A stretch of 64,000 bases of DNA from Salvelinus alpinus (GCF_045679555.1 NC_092089.1:3360652-3424651), one strand, 5' to 3'. Counted from the first letter of the stretch, positions 29,961 through 52,650 are shown. A program made the numbers and translations. Notes: generated by a model from the letters alone, not told the origin.

Positions 29961-30249
29961 CACTGAGTTCCCAGCTGTCTAGAAAGCACCATAAATCCAG
30001 AGAATGCCAGACTTTGATGACAAAGTTTGATGACAGAAATTGGCCACAAAGGACCGCTGCGTCACCTTCCTGTTCAAGTGAGCACAACACAAGGTGAGTC
30101 CAAAAATGTATTGTATGCTGCTGCATAAATGTAATATTGCAGGGAGATAATATTGCAGGGAGATATGTATACTATAGCTAAGAAAGTAATATGTTGTGTA
30201 GTAAGCCATGTGCCTCACCCTAATAATTTGGTCCCTTTCCCCCTCATAA

Positions 30250-30466
30250 TTAAAAAAAAATATATATATATTTTACCTTCATTTAACTAGGCAAGTCAGT
30301 TAAGAACAAATTCGTATTTTCAATGACGGCCTAGGAACAGTGGGTTAACTGCCTTGTTCAGGAGGAGAACGTTTTTTTTTTACCTTGTCAGCTCGGGGAT
30401 TTGAACTAGCAACCTTTCGGTTACTGGTCCAACGCTCTAACCACTAGGCTACCTGCCGCCCTGTTC
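30250..30466 (-). mobile_element. tRNA-derived SINE with LINE-like tail
   Basis: On the minus strand it begins GGGCGGCAGGTAGCCTAGTG, continues through a B-box-like segment and ends in GCCTAGTTAAATGAAGGT. The tail resembles the 3' end of the L2-type LINEs at 32.2 and 52.6 kb. The copy at 48125-48363 is close. Confidence 0.85.
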
Positions 30467-31034
30467 TGTACTGTTCTGACTTGGTGGTGTACATGTAGCC
30501 TAAGGCCATGTTTTAGAGAAACGTAATCATCAAATATTGTAAGAGCTTTCATTGTCTGCATATATGCCCCCTTTATTTTTATTATGGTTTTCTACCTGTA
30601 CACCAAGTCAGAACCAGAGGAACAGCCCATGTTCTGAATTCTGTCGCTGTACATTTCAAAAGTGCTGAACAAAGTTATATTGAGTATGTCCATCCTAGCT
30701 CACTCATTATTGTCTTAATCGAAATTATGGAATGCTTCTTATCTGCTCGTTGTCCCATTATGACATAGTTAGTACATCTCAATTGTCAGTAGAAACCACA
30801 TCTGTTATCTCTGGGCCCTTTAAATGATAAATCAGAGCAAGATTTCAGAACTTAAGTACACATTTCACCTTCAGAGGTGAATTTATCAAACCTATCGCGG
30901 TTAAAAAAGTGTTTTGTTAGGAGCTCTCCTCAAACAATAGCATGCCATTTTTTCGCAGTAATAGCTACTGTAAATTGGACAATGCAGTTATATTAACAAG
31001 AATTTAAGCTTTCAGTCGATATAAGACACTTATT

Positions 31035-32210
31035 CTGTTTACTTCTGGCCCTTCTTTGGACACTGTTAACTAACCTCTCCTTCCGTGGCCTCCAACTGCA
31101 AGTAAAACTAAATGCATGCTCTTCAACCGATCGCTGCCCACAACTGCCCGCCCGTCCAGCATCACTACTCTGGACAGTCCTGACTTAGAATATGTGGACA
31201 ACTACAAATACCTAGGTGTCTGGTTAGACTGTAAACTCTCCTTCCAGACTCACATTAAGCATATCCAATCCAAAATTATATCTAGAATCGGCTTCCTATT
31301 TCGCAAAAAAGCATCCTTCACTCATGCTGCCAAACATACCCTCGTAAAACTGACTATCCTACCGATCCTTGACTTCAGCGATGTCATTTACAAAATAGCC
31401 TCCAACACTCTACTCAGCAAATTGGACGCAGTCGATCACAGTGTCATCCGTTTTGTCACCAAAGCCCCATATGCTATCCACCACTGCGACCTGTATGCTC
31501 TCGTTGGCTGGCCCTCACTTCATATTCGTCGCCAAACCCACTGGCTCAAGGTCATCTAAAAGTCTGCTAGGTGAAGACCCACCTTATCTCAGCTCACTGG
31601 TCACCATAGCAGCACCCACCCGTAGCACGCGCTCCAGCAGTTATATCTCACTGGTCACCCCCAAAGCCAATTCCTCCTTTGGCCGCCTTTCCTTCCACTT
31701 CTCTGCTGCCAATGACTGGAACAAAATGCTTTTTTTTTTATCACTGAAGCTGGAGACTCATATCTCCCTCACTAGCTTTAAGCACCAGCTGTCAGAGCAG
31801 CTCACAGATCACTGCACCAGTACATAGCCCATCTGTAAATAGGCCATCCAGCTACCTCAGCCCCATACTGTTATTTCATTTATTTTGCTCCTTTGCACCC
31901 CAGTATCTCTACTTGCACACTCATCTTCTGCACATCTATCACTCCAGTGTTTAATTGCTATATTGTAATTATTTTGCCACTATGGCCGATTTATTGCCTT
32001 ACCTCCCTTATCCTACCTCATTTGCACACACTGTATATATACTTTTTCTATTGTATTATTGACTGTATGTTTGTTTATTCCATGTGTAACTGTGTTGTTG
32101 TTTGTGTCGCACTGCTTTGCTTTATCTTGGCCAGGTCACAGTTGTAAATGAGAACTTGTTCTCAACTAGCCTACCTGGTGAAATAAAGGTGAAATATATA
32201 CCGACATTTG
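31035..32210 (+). mobile_element. L2-type LINE, ORF2 C-terminal part and 3' end
   Basis: An open stretch at 31104-31559 reads MLFNRSLPTTARPSS, then YKYLGVWLDCKLSFQTHIK and ISRIGFLFRKK, the region after the reverse-transcriptase core in fish L2 ORF2. A frameshift follows, then the last block (SFGRLSFHFSAANDWN) and an untranslated tail ending in CTACCTGGTGAAATAAAGGT. It is 5' truncated. Confidence 0.85.
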
Positions 32211-32649
32211 TTGTTTCTCTAAAATCTGCGTTCTTGACATAATGCGCTGCATGATTTACAACTGTCCCGTTGACGGGGCGCTGATCCTTAAGTCAGCCAA
32301 ATCAGCTATGTTTTATAAAAGACAGTAAATGAGTCTGAATGAACTGTCGCTGCCAGACAAGACTCCGCTGATAGCCAGGTGTAGCAGTGGTAAGGATTCA
32401 TTCCATGGTGCCAATAAGAAAGCACCGTTTGTCACCACTATAGTGCAATTAATGTATTGTTGATAGATATATATATATATATATTGCCCCACCAAGATTT
32501 ACATGTTAAAATAGCCACTGTAAATAGTACATGTTCTCTAAACCTATAGTAAGTAGCCTAGAATTATATTTATATAAAATAAATCTAGCTTGTTTAAAGA
32601 AAAAAATGTGGTGTCAATGAATGATACCCTCATTCTTCCGTACTCGCTC

Positions 32650-32865
32650 TCTGAAGTGGATCATGTCTAGAAGGGATACAGCTTTTGTCAAATTGAAGTC
32701 AAAAGTTGCATTTTAGGTAACTCAAACCTTTTCCTGATCTTAACCTAGTTCACCTAACCTGTTACTTTCATTCGCCTAACCTGCTGCATAATTTATCTTA
32801 AACCTGCTACGAAAAGTCAATTTTGACTAAAGCTGTATCCCTTCTAGACAAAACCTCTGAAGTGG
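32650..32865. mobile_element. Small MITE with inverted termini and 11-bp direct repeat
   Basis: The termini GTCTAGAAGGGATACAGCTT (32665) and the inverse ending at 32849 bound a 185-bp AT-rich element. CTCTGAAGTGG occurs immediately outside both ends (about 32650 and 32855). Confidence 0.6.
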
Positions 32866-32869
32866 TGTA

Positions 32870-33955
32870 TTAATTTGGCAGCCATGGAGCTCTCGACAGA
32901 GTAGCGAACTTCTGAGACACACTCTTGACCCATCAACTTCACAAATTAACAAACGCTTCGGCGCCAGTGGTAGTACACTTGGCCTATACAAGCGTCCACT
33001 GCAAACTGCATTTTTTCCTCTTTATATTTGCTTAAAATAGGCCTGGGTAATAGAGAACGATGTGCTTTGAAACGAGTTTCTCTTTAATCTGAAATGACAT
33101 ATTTTTGCATTGTCACATGCTTCTTCCGTCTGTGTGCCAACAGCCTATTATATATCTTTATCTGTGTCTCCGCGAAAGAAAATGACCAAAAATGGTCACA
33201 ACGCTACACTGCTGGCCTTGTGTAGTCGATGCTAGGCTGTAAAATGTTTAAACAAGTGTTCATCCTAAACCTGGCAATGAATCATCGCTCTCTGACACCT
33301 AATTTGCATGTTAGCCATCTCAGTGTCGACAAAGAAGGTGTGTATTCAAATGTCAACAACTGTCACACCTCATCTCCACTGATGAACCCCCCCCCCAAAA
33401 AAATCATAATCACAATATAGAACTAATTAATACTGAAACTTTCCTACATCCGTTATAAAACATGTTCTATTCCATTAAAGATAACAGGTTTAATGTGTCA
33501 ACCTACTATGAAAAACTTTAATCCCTTCCACCGAAAATACAGATAGTTACTTTAACCTCTGTCGAGAACCAGGAAACAGCAACATCTAAAGACAAAATGG
33601 TAACAAGAACACAAAGTAACATTACATGTTCTACTGCACGCGTTGTTTACCTTATAAATGGCAATTGTGTATCAATCCTTTTCTGCCAAATTAATTGAAT
33701 GCATCCAGCTTCGGAACTTGGAAGAGTCTCTTTGACACTTGCGTGAGCCACGCTCTCTTGTCCAACCGGGAAGGACATTCTCTGACGTCCCACCCCTCCT
33801 TGCCCATCTCGCCAATGATCATCGCTCTCTCGCGTCGCTCAATGGGCACACTTTCAGATTGATTGACACACGCAGGTGATAAGAGTAGGTATGCAAAATA
33901 TACCATACGCAATGCATTTCCGATGTTGAGTGGTGCCACCTGACACTATGATGAC
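32870..33955. other. Non-coding stretch with no clear feature
   Basis: No repeat family or gene is recognised. A minus-strand ORF at 33691-33939 has no ATG-context, composition or family support and is left uncalled. Confidence 0.3.
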
Positions 33956-34062
33956 ATTGGCAGATGTCAGGCTCTACTTTTTTGTTTCTCACACACACAT
34001 ACACACACACATCACCTGACTCTGGTTAGCACACACAAACAAAATCAGATATTACATTCATT

Positions 34063-34068
34063 TTTATT
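34063..34068 (-). terminator. Candidate polyadenylation signal for lenep
   Basis: The minus strand reads AATAAA about 640 bases beyond the lenep stop codon, in AT-rich sequence followed by CA repeats. It is a plausible transcript end, not proven. Confidence 0.35.
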
Positions 34069-34705
34069 CCTTGCATATTAAGACTGTACAGAAATTAATA
34101 AAACTTGGAATTAAATGTGACCTAAGCAGCATCAAAAGCCATGTCCATTGCCTCACAGGTTTGGTTTCTCCACAGGTCTAGGATCAGCTGATTGGTGTTA
34201 AGACGATACTTCACACACACACTGCAGGTCTCCAGACCGACTGACTCAGGATCAGAGAATAACAGAGATCCTCTGATACACCAGGCAGCACATCAGTTTC
34301 TCAAGTCTCCAGACAGGAATACAGAACTGCATCATGGGCACTAAGAGGAGCAAATCCACACACCAGGGCCATATAGTACAACATGTAAACCATACCATAC
34401 TACACAGTCCTACATATTTGGTAGAATATTTAACAGGTGACATGTACCGTAGCTGAAAGGAAATTATGTTGTCAGTAAACAGTTTGGCAAACATCTTCTA
34501 TTTTGGAGTCAAACTATGCACAGTATCTAATGTATGTAATGACAAGACTCATACTTACACCGCTTCACACGCTGTGTTTAACATCTTAGCTGGTGAGAGA
34601 AAAACGGAGGAGAAAGAGTGAAAAGGAGGAAGAGAGAAACACGTCCAGAGAGACACGCAGGAAAGAGAACCTGCCCCTCACTCCCTCTCGTAGTGTCTCA
34701 GTCAG

Positions 34706-34897
34706 TCAGTCCAGTATCTCCTTGATGCACCAGCAGCAGAGTACAAAGTAGAGGCACTCCTTGAGGGACTGGATGAAGCCGTAGGCAATGTTACCACCAA
34801 GGAAGTTCTTCCCTCTGCCTAGGCCCATGGCCATGTCACGCAGGTTCTGCCCGAGGGAGGAGGGCATGGCCTGGGGAAGAGGACGCTGGGGGTGCAT
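34706..34897 (-). CDS. lenep: Lens epithelial cell protein LEP503 homologue (LENEP)
   Basis: This is an intact 63-codon ORF in one exon. It starts at ATG 34897 (MHPQRPLPQ) and stops at TGA 34706-34708. The C-terminus ECLYFVLCCWCIKEILD matches the end of mammalian LENEP (CCWCIKELLD), a 61-residue protein first described from lens epithelium. The N-terminal MxPxxxPLxQxxP pattern and overall length also agree. No signal peptide is apparent; the hydrophobic Cys-rich C-terminus could associate with membrane. The ATG is chosen for length and because upstream in-frame codons show no conservation. Its location between pbxip1 and shc1 supports the assignment, since human LENEP lies near both. Molecular function is not established. 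Confidence 0.88.
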   Translation of the reverse strand: MHPQRPLPQAMPSSLGQNLRDMAMGLGRGKNFLGGNIAYGFIQSLKECLYFVLCCWCIKEILD

Positions 34898-35654
34898 GGC
34901 TCTGTTCCACACGGAGGACAAGAGGAAGAAATTATAGAAATGGGAGATGAGAGAAATAGGGGTCAGGTCAATCCCAGAGGAGTAGAGGAGGAAAGGAAGA
35001 GAAGACCAGGGTTGGACTGGGTGTGAGTGGACAGAGAGCTCCTCCTATAGTGACATCAACACTACCAACACCAGGGGGTGTTCTCTCAGCTCCTGATCTT
35101 TCTCTATTCTATTCTTCTACACTCTGGAACACAGACACACCAGTCACCCCTGGTTGTGAAACATTCTGTTCACTGGCTCTGGGTGTGTTCTGCACCCCAC
35201 CACCCCTCTCTCTCTCTGCATCTAGGGTTTTTGCCAGTCTGGAACAGACTAGCTCGGTGCTCTCCGTCTCTCTCTATGTAAAGCATAATCTATCCACCAC
35301 ACCTACAGTACACCCCTCAGGATAGTTCCAGTATCACCTGCTCAATGCAGCTCTACTGTAAAAGCGCACAATATGCCTCCTCTCTTTGTCCAGGACTGTG
35401 TGACAGCCTATTGTTTCTCTCTTCTGGTAATCTGTGTTTTGAACAGGTTGAAATAAATTAGCCCCACTCTGATTTCTATATTGTTGGATGACTGCGTGGT
35501 GGTCATCGTCCAGGTTGAAATTATTCTGTGAATGACAGCTATAGGACATGTTCTCACCAGAGGTCTGAATATACAACATTTACTGACATGGACCCTGCAC
35601 CAATACACATTATCTAACCCTAGACCCTACTGTAGGCCTTGGCACTTAATGTAG
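34898..35654. other. lenep upstream region, no further gene seen
   Basis: A GA-rich stretch (34900-35010) is followed by apparently unique sequence. A plus-strand ORF at 35023-35325 lacks support. The lenep promoter should be here, but no TATA box or other decisive element is evident. Confidence 0.3.
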
Positions 35655-36410
35655 AGGCACAACTAGCCTCTACCTCCCCCCTGCGGTAACTCAACTAGCC
35701 TCTACCTCCCCCTGCGGTAACTCAACTAGCCTCCCCCCTGCGGTAACTCAACTAGCCTCCCCCCTGCGGTAACTCAACTAGCCTCCCCCCTGCGGTAACT
35801 CAACTAGCCTCCCCCCTGCGGTAACTCAACTAGCCTCCCCCCTGCGGTAACTCAACTAGCCTCCCCCCTGCGGTAACTCAACTAGCCTCCCCCCTGCGGT
35901 AACTCAACTAGCCTCCCCCCTGCGGTAACTCAACTAGCCTCCCCCCTGCGGTAACTCAACTAGCCTCTACCTCCCCCCTGCGGTAACTCAACTAGCCTCT
36001 ACCTCCCCCCTGCGGTAACTCAACTAGCCTCTACCTCCCCCCCTGCGGTAACTCAACTAGCCTCTACCTCCCCCCTGTGGTAACTCAACTAGCCTCTACC
36101 TTCCCCCTGTGGTAACTCAACTAGCCTCTACCTCCCCCCTGTGGTAACTCAACTAGCCTCTACCTCCCCCCCTGCGGTAACTCAACTAGCCTCTACCTCC
36201 CCCCCTGCGGTAACTCAACTAGCCTCTACCTCCCCCTGTGGTAACTCAAATAGCCTCTACGTCCCCCCTGCGGTAACTCAACTAGCCTCTACGTCCCCCC
36301 GTGGTAACTCAACTAGCCTCTACCTCCCCCCCTGTGGTAATTCAACAAGCCTCCCCCCTGTGGTAATTCAACAAGCCTCCCCCCTGTGGTAACTCAAGTA
36401 ACTTCTTCCT
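35655..36410. repeat. 25/30-bp minisatellite, about 27 copies
   Basis: The unit is CTGCGGTAACTCAACTAGCC plus a C-run, in a short form (25 bp) and a form with an added TCTAC segment (about 30 bp). The central block (about 35720-35960) is pure short form; the flanks are the long form with G/T changes (CTGTGG). Confidence 0.95.
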
Positions 36411-37239
36411 GCCCGATCCTGTCTCTTTCCTTGTCCTGTCCTCTCATAATCTCCTTGGTCGTCACCTCGAAGTGTAGAACTTCAATTAAAACAATATATA
36501 GTCTTCACCTGTATTTAGCAGAATAAATAAGTAAAAGGGATATGTTCTATTTAATAGTTATGAATCAACATTTAAGAAAACATCACAGGAGACCAAAGAG
36601 TAAATCCAGAAACTGCATTTTAAAACCAAACTCACCAAGAAAGATTCATGATATATGCAATCTGTGATTTCAGATACAGGTGTAAACAGATGTATTTCCC
36701 CCCAAAAGAACAAGAGTATTACAACAGAGCTGTAAAAAGTAAAAAAGTAAATCAATATTTGTGAAGGCTAATTGAAAATAACCCTTTGGCTTTCAAAACT
36801 CAAATCAAAAAGTACATCAAAACAACAACAATATAGAAACTGTAAAAAATGATTTCCATGCAACAAAGGCAACTGTGATGAACAATGACAACGCTAGAAT
36901 GCTTCACAAATGATGTAGAGGATAGATTATTCCTTTTACACACACACCTTGGGGCTTGTATACTAGTTTCCTTGTTGCCTATCCAGGACCTATAGTCACT
37001 TAAACAGTCGGTGTCTAACACAGCTGTCCCTCCTGTGTGTTTGTGACAGAATGAAGCAAAGGCCTCACACAGACCACACGTGCCACCATGTAAGAACTAC
37101 ACAGCCCCCTACACTCCCAACCATAAACTCTGATCATCCACACATCCTCTCTCACAACACACACACACAGAAGCACGATGAGAAAGATGAATAAAACAGT
37201 TACCTGTCCAGGCTCAGAGAGCCCTTTCTCATGACTAGA

Positions 37240-37386
37240 GTTGCAGAATTCAGATAACTTTCCCCAAATTCCCCGGTTTCCCAGAAATCCTGGTTAAAAT
37301 AATCCTAGAATTACACGAGCGAATAAGCAGGAATTCCATGAATCCTCCAACCAGGATTTCTGGAAAACCAGGGGATTTTGCAACCC
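37240..37386. mobile_element. Foldback repeat
   Basis: The left arm CCCAGAAATCCTGGTT and the right arm AACCAGGATTTCTGGAAAAC are inverses. The outer ends (GTTGCAGA, TTTTGCAAC) also pair. The element is about 147 bp and non-coding. Confidence 0.6.
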
Positions 37387-38177
37387 TCCTGATGAGACAG
37401 AAATATTTTGTACAGCAGGTGGCAGATCCCAGTCTACTCTTCACTTCCACGTTTACAGTTTGGTTTCAGCCTCCCTCAAAAATCTGGACATGGTGCATTG
37501 GCTAGACTCAAAATGACTTGGATTCAGAGAGAAAAGTATTCTGTGAGTATTACATATGAAATACAGTATCTGGTTCTGTCCCACCCATTTTATTAATAAA
37601 ATCTAAACAATAAAGACTTTAATTTCAGAACCAAGAACTCAAACCGACCAATCAGATCTGATGTTATTTACAGGTGGAGTGGAAATCCCTCCAATGAGAG
37701 CTGCGACATCGAGCAACCGTGACAACAACAAGTGACAACAGGAAGTAAGAATGAATGTGCAATAGAGGAGCGGATTGCCATCACTGGACCTGGGTGGTGA
37801 GAGTCAGTGTCCTTTTTGCAGTCTTTGATGGCCTGAGAGACCATGTGACAGGATCCAACGGTCCACTACATTTGGATTAGGTACATCAACTGACTGTACA
37901 ATAAGCACAGTACATTAGGTGACAGACTGCACTGGAGTGAGGTGACTGCATCGAAGAAACAAGGCACTAGTAAAAGACACAAAAAATATCATGGAGAAGG
38001 AGGGAGAGGAGAGGATGATTCCTCCACTTTCTCTCCCTCTACTATCTTCTAATTCCAAGGAAAACAACACGTCAAAGTCCAACGTCTGACCAACGTTCGC
38101 GAAGCTCCCAGATTCCATTGTGAACAGTGCTGATAACAGTTTTCCCTGCAGTGAGCTGAGAAGAAACACATCACACA

Positions 38178-38266
38178 CTAATGCTAATGCTAACGCTAAT
38201 GCTAACGCTAATGCTAACGCTAATGCTAACGCTAATGCTAAAAGCTAATGCTAACGCTAAAAGCTA
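38178..38266. repeat. 6-bp / 12-bp GCTAAT-GCTAAC repeat
   Basis: Alternating GCTAAT and GCTAAC hexamers run for about 85 bp. It is not telomeric sequence. Confidence 0.9.
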
Positions 38267-39779
38267 ATCTCCTGACCTTGCAGCACATTTGGAGAGGAGA
38301 TAAGATCATTGCTTTGAATGCTCTGGACCGGATGCTTTCGGCATTAAAACACACTTCATCCAGTATGCCCCCCCAACCTCTCCACCCCCTACCCGTCCAG
38401 ACAGAGACATGGCTATAGATTGTCAAGGCAAACCGATATTAACAACAAATCCATTGAAAAGCAAGAAAATATTGGCAATAATCTGAACTACAATTCCAAC
38501 ACAGTACCGATTAAATTGTGACAGCCGCATTTGGGTTGACTGTGACATCGTCGTAGAATTGGTTTTGAGCTCTTTCAGATGACATCGTGTCTAAGTCTGA
38601 TGACATCTCTAGATGTGGAACCTCCCCCCTGCCCCTTCCCAGTCTTCTCTCCATCCCTCTCTATGTAAAGACACTATACTCCCAATGAAGGTACACATGA
38701 CAGATACAGACTAACACAATGTATGTTGGTGTATGAGTCATCTCCATGGTTTCTGCTGCCCCAGTCCAACCAAGTCCACTTTCTTTGTCATGATCAGAGC
38801 AGACAGACAGGGAGACCAGTCCATTGCAGACAGACAGGCGGATGGGCATGAATCACATCCTTTTATCAAACTCCACCTTCGGAGGCCGGAAAGAAACCGT
38901 GTCCATATTTGGACAGACGGAGACAATGGTTGTTGGCATAGCAACCCCCTTTTTGCATACAGAGACGTCCTCCGTGACATCACCAGGTATCACTCAGGGG
39001 GTCAATGGTCAAAGATGAAAGGTCTTTTAATGGGAGTGGCTTGAGGGTGAGCGAGGGCCCTGATTGGTGTGGACACAAAAATGTATGTCTATGCATATTA
39101 ACAGGAGGCCTGATCTCAGTCATGTTTGGTTATTCATGTGTTCCACTGATATTTGATTGGCTGTTCCTGTGTTCCACTGATATTTGATTGGAGGGTCCAT
39201 GTCCGAGCTCTCTGATGAGTCCAATCATCAGACAAGTCTTTGAAGTGCTTCTGTGACGGTGAGAGAAACTGTTTCCTCTGCCATGTCTGGATCAAGACCT
39301 CTCCCCCCCATCCCTCTCTCTACGTTTCACTCCTCCCCTCCAAGGTCCTCCTTTACTATGATTGTATCATTTCTGAATCATTCTATGGCATGATTTAATT
39401 AATAATGCTACATTTTTTACTAAATTGTATTATTTCTGTCCCACTAAGAAGGAAAATAAAAAGTGTTCCTAGATGTTACTCCCACGTTCTTTGGAGGGAT
39501 GGAGGAATGGAGGTAGTGGACCTCGATGACGGAAGGATGAACAAAAGGAGGGATCACGGAGGTAACAGTGAGTCGTCCAGGAGGAGAGGAGGGTGTGAGG
39601 AAAAGCAGAGAGCAAATGATTTGGCAGAAAGAGTGACAGAGGTGTTTTTTTTGGCTTTCCTTAATGTGGTCAGTGTGCGAGTGTGTGTGTGTACAGTATT
39701 TGTGTGTTCTGCACTGCTTATGTGTGTAGTGTTTCTGAGAGTGTGTGTGTGTGTTGCATTGCTGTATTTGTGTGTGTGT

Positions 39780-49748
<9,969 letters not shown>

Positions 49749-50590
49749 GGATCTGAGATGTTCAATGTTATTTCAGTGTTTCTCTAACAAGTCCACACTC
49801 TCTGGTGTGATTCAGTCTGAACAACAACGGTGGTTCATTCTCTCTTTCTCTGTATTATTGGTCTCTCACTCAAAAACACGCTCGTCTTTCTTTCCCTCTC
49901 AGTGACCGTTGTCTGTCCGTCCGCCCTGTTTTATTCCCTCCCGTCATTGTCAGGCAGTGCGGCAGACACTGCGCAAGAAACACCTTCATCTACAAGACAG
50001 AGGAGAGCAGCAAGAGGAGCAATTGAAGATCAGAGGGGATCACTCTCTAAGAGTCTAACCCAGCACACTGATGGAGTGATACTCAGAGTTGTTCGGTGTC
50101 TACGCGGTCAGTCTTACAACATTTTATGACTTTCAATCCACAGAAATGAATGCCACTTTCCAATAGACAGAATCAAAAAGGATTTTTGTGATCAAGTATG
50201 CAGCACCTGTTCTGAAAAATGCTGTTTGAGCACATCAGCATGTCAACTAATGTAGCATGGCACTTAAGTCCAGTTGTTCATCTTTGAGCACCCTGGAGAT
50301 TCCACATACAACCTCAGAATGTGATTGTCTATTGACACAGACACTCAGGTGGTATGAGTTACTGCATCAAGGGGCCTTCAATCATGTGTCTGTGTGTGTT
50401 CGCACGTGTTGGAGTAGAAACCTACTCTACTGCCTGTAAATGGCACAGAGTGTGTGAGTCTGTGGTGTGTGTGTGTGCGTTTCAGCGTGTCTGTCGGGGC
50501 AGTAGATCACTAGCCTCTCTTGCCTGACACGGGCCCATAAAAACCCTATCAGCTGCCAACGAGTAGATCAGAAGGGACACACACAGGGCC

Positions 50591-50592
<2 letters not shown>

Positions 50593-50682
<90 letters not shown>
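50593..50682. repeat. CA microsatellite
   Basis: A nearly pure CA run of about 90 bp lies upstream of the shc1 first coding exon. Confidence 0.96.
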
Positions 50683-50685
<3 letters not shown>

Positions 50686-50949
50686 CCGAGCAGTGACGGG
50701 TCGATACGACAGAGTTAGATTATCTGCAGAGCTTAATATAGCAAAGTTCTGTTAAGACCTGCTGATCTATGGCCAGACACCAATTCTGGCAGGGAAAATC
50801 TCTCTTTATCCCTCCTGCTTTTTATTCCTCTCTCTATTCATCCCTCCTGCTTTTTATTCCTCTTTCTCTCCTGTGAGCAGCTTTGTTTTCAGGTTCCAAG
50901 GCTGCTGGACAATACTTCTAAGAAATTTAACTCTTCCTCCTCTGTACTC

Positions 50950-51380
50950 TTTCTCACCCACTCCCTCTCTCTCTTCCTCACTCCCTCTCTCTCTCTCTCT
51001 CTCTCTCTCTTCCTCACTCCCTCTCTCTCTCTCTCTCTCTCTTCCTCACTCCCTCTCTCTCTCTCTCTCTCTCTCTTCCTCACTCCCTCTCTCTCTCTCT
51101 TCCTCACTCCCTCTCTCTCTCTCTCTTCCTCACTCCCTCTCTCTCTCTCTTCCTCACTCCCTCTCTCTCTCTCTTCCTCACTCCCTCTCTCTCTCTTCCT
51201 CACTCCCTCTCTCTCTCTTCCTCACTCCCTCTCTCTCTCTTCCTCACTCCCTCTCTCTCTCTTCCTCACTCCCTCTCTCTCTCTTCCTCCCTCCCTCTCT
51301 CTCTCTTCCTCCCTCCCTCTCTCTCTCTTCCTCCCTCCCTCTCTCTCCCTCCCTCCCTCACTCCCTCTCTCTCTTCCTCC
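50950..51380. repeat. CT-rich minisatellite TCCTCACTCCCTCTCTCTC
   Basis: The unit is CTTCCTCACTCCCTC plus a variable CT run (19-40 bp). It changes to CTTCCTCCCTCCCTC at the right. ORFs on both strands are low-complexity artefacts. Confidence 0.95.
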
Positions 51381-51690
51381 AGATGGTCTCGTGTCCTCTC
51401 TGGATGGCCTTGGCTTTCTCCCCCTCTTCCTCTCTCTTCCTCCAGATCACCTCCTGGGCGGTTTCTCTCCCTCTCTCTGCACTTCTCTCTCCCCTCAGCT
51501 TGTCCTCTCCTATCCTCTCCTGGAATCCCTCTCTCCTCCTCCACACTGTTTTCTGTGCCTCCCTCAGTAGCCGCTGCACTTCCTCCTTCTCTCGCTCCAC
51601 CACTTCCTGCCTTCTCTTCCAAATGATCTCTCGCTCCCCCTCTCCCCGCCCCTCGTCTCCTTTCCCGTTCTCCAGACTGTCCTCTTAAAC
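51381..51690 (-). other. Open stretch with W-R-K-R periodic charged sequence, gene status unclear
   Basis: One minus-strand frame stays open from about 51690 into the CT array. It reads as a charged helix-like sequence with recurring EIIWKRR, KTVWRRR, EVIWRKR and ETIWRKR (spaced 21-33 residues) and a heptad-like block EEVQRLLREAQK. It has no ATG, no clear splice sites and no family match. It could be a coiled-coil exon or a degenerated purine-rich repeat. Confidence 0.25.
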
Positions 51691-51824
51691 AGTCCCTCTA
51701 CTTTAAAGATTGTCTGTCTCTCTCCACACTCACTCACTCTGTAACTACAGCCAGAGTCTATACAATGCACATAACCGAGTAACAGACACCACTAGATAAG
51801 AAAACACCAGATGCTGGGCTTGTC

Positions 51825-52650
51825 CCTGACTGAAGTTTCTGATATGGTTCCAGGAACCCACTGGTTCCAGGTCATCTACAAGACCCTGCTAGGTAAAGTC
51901 CCCCCTTATCTCAGCTCGCTGGTCACCATAGCAGCACCTACCTGTAGCACGCGCTCCAGCAGGTATATCTCTCTAGTCACCCCCAAAACCAATTCTTCCT
52001 TTGGACGCCTCTCCTTCCAGTTCTCTGCTGCCAATGACTGGAACGAACTACAAAAATCTCTGAAACTGGAAACACCTATCTCCCTCACTAGCTTTAAGCA
52101 CCAGCTGTCAGAGCAGCTCATAGATTACTGCACCTGTACATAACCCATCTACAATTTAGCCCAAACAACTACCTCTTTACCTACTGTATTTATTTATTAA
52201 TTTATTTTGCTCCTTTGCACCCCATTATTTCTGTCTCTACTTTGCACTTTCTTCCACTGCAAACCAACCATTCCATTGTTTTATTTTTATTTATTTTTTA
52301 TTAATTTTTTTTATTTTATTTTTTATTTTTTATTTTACTTGCTGTGTTGTACTCACTTCGCCTCCATGGCCTTTTATATTTTTATTTATTTATACATATA
52401 TTTGTTTGCCTTCACCTCCCTTATCTCACCTCACTTGCTCACATTGTATATAGACTTATTTTTTTTTCATTTTTTTTTTCACTGTATTATTGACTATATG
52501 TTTGTTTTACTCCATGTGTAACTATGTGTTGTTGTATGTGTCGAACTGCTTTGCTTTATCTTGGCCAGGTCGCAATTGTAAATGAGAACGTGTTCTCAAT
52601 TTGCCTACCTGGTTAAATAAAGGTTAAATAAATAAATAAATAAAAAATAT
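51825..52650 (+). mobile_element. L2-type LINE 3' end
   Basis: The last ORF2 block (SFGRLSFQFSAANDWNEL, then PISLTSFKHQLSEQLIDYC) is followed by the 3' UTR and the end CTACCTGGTTAAATAAAGGT with an AATA repeat tail. It is the same family as 31035-32210. Confidence 0.88.

Larger units (their letters stand above)
36411..39779. other. Probable shc1 3' UTR and downstream sequence
   Basis: This is AT-rich sequence without coding support. It holds a palindromic repeat (37240-37386), a GCTAAT/GCTAAC array (38178-38266), and a minus-strand AATAAA at about 37589-37594 that could end the shc1 transcript. Vertebrate SHC1 has a long 3' UTR, so part of this stretch is likely transcribed. Confidence 0.4.

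Noticed and set aside
33691-33939. Minus-strand ORF of 82 codons
   Set aside because: No family resemblance, no splice-site or context support, and its length is within random expectation.
38178-38266. Telomere-like repeat
   Set aside because: The hexamers are GCTAAT and GCTAAC, not TTAGGG or its complement.
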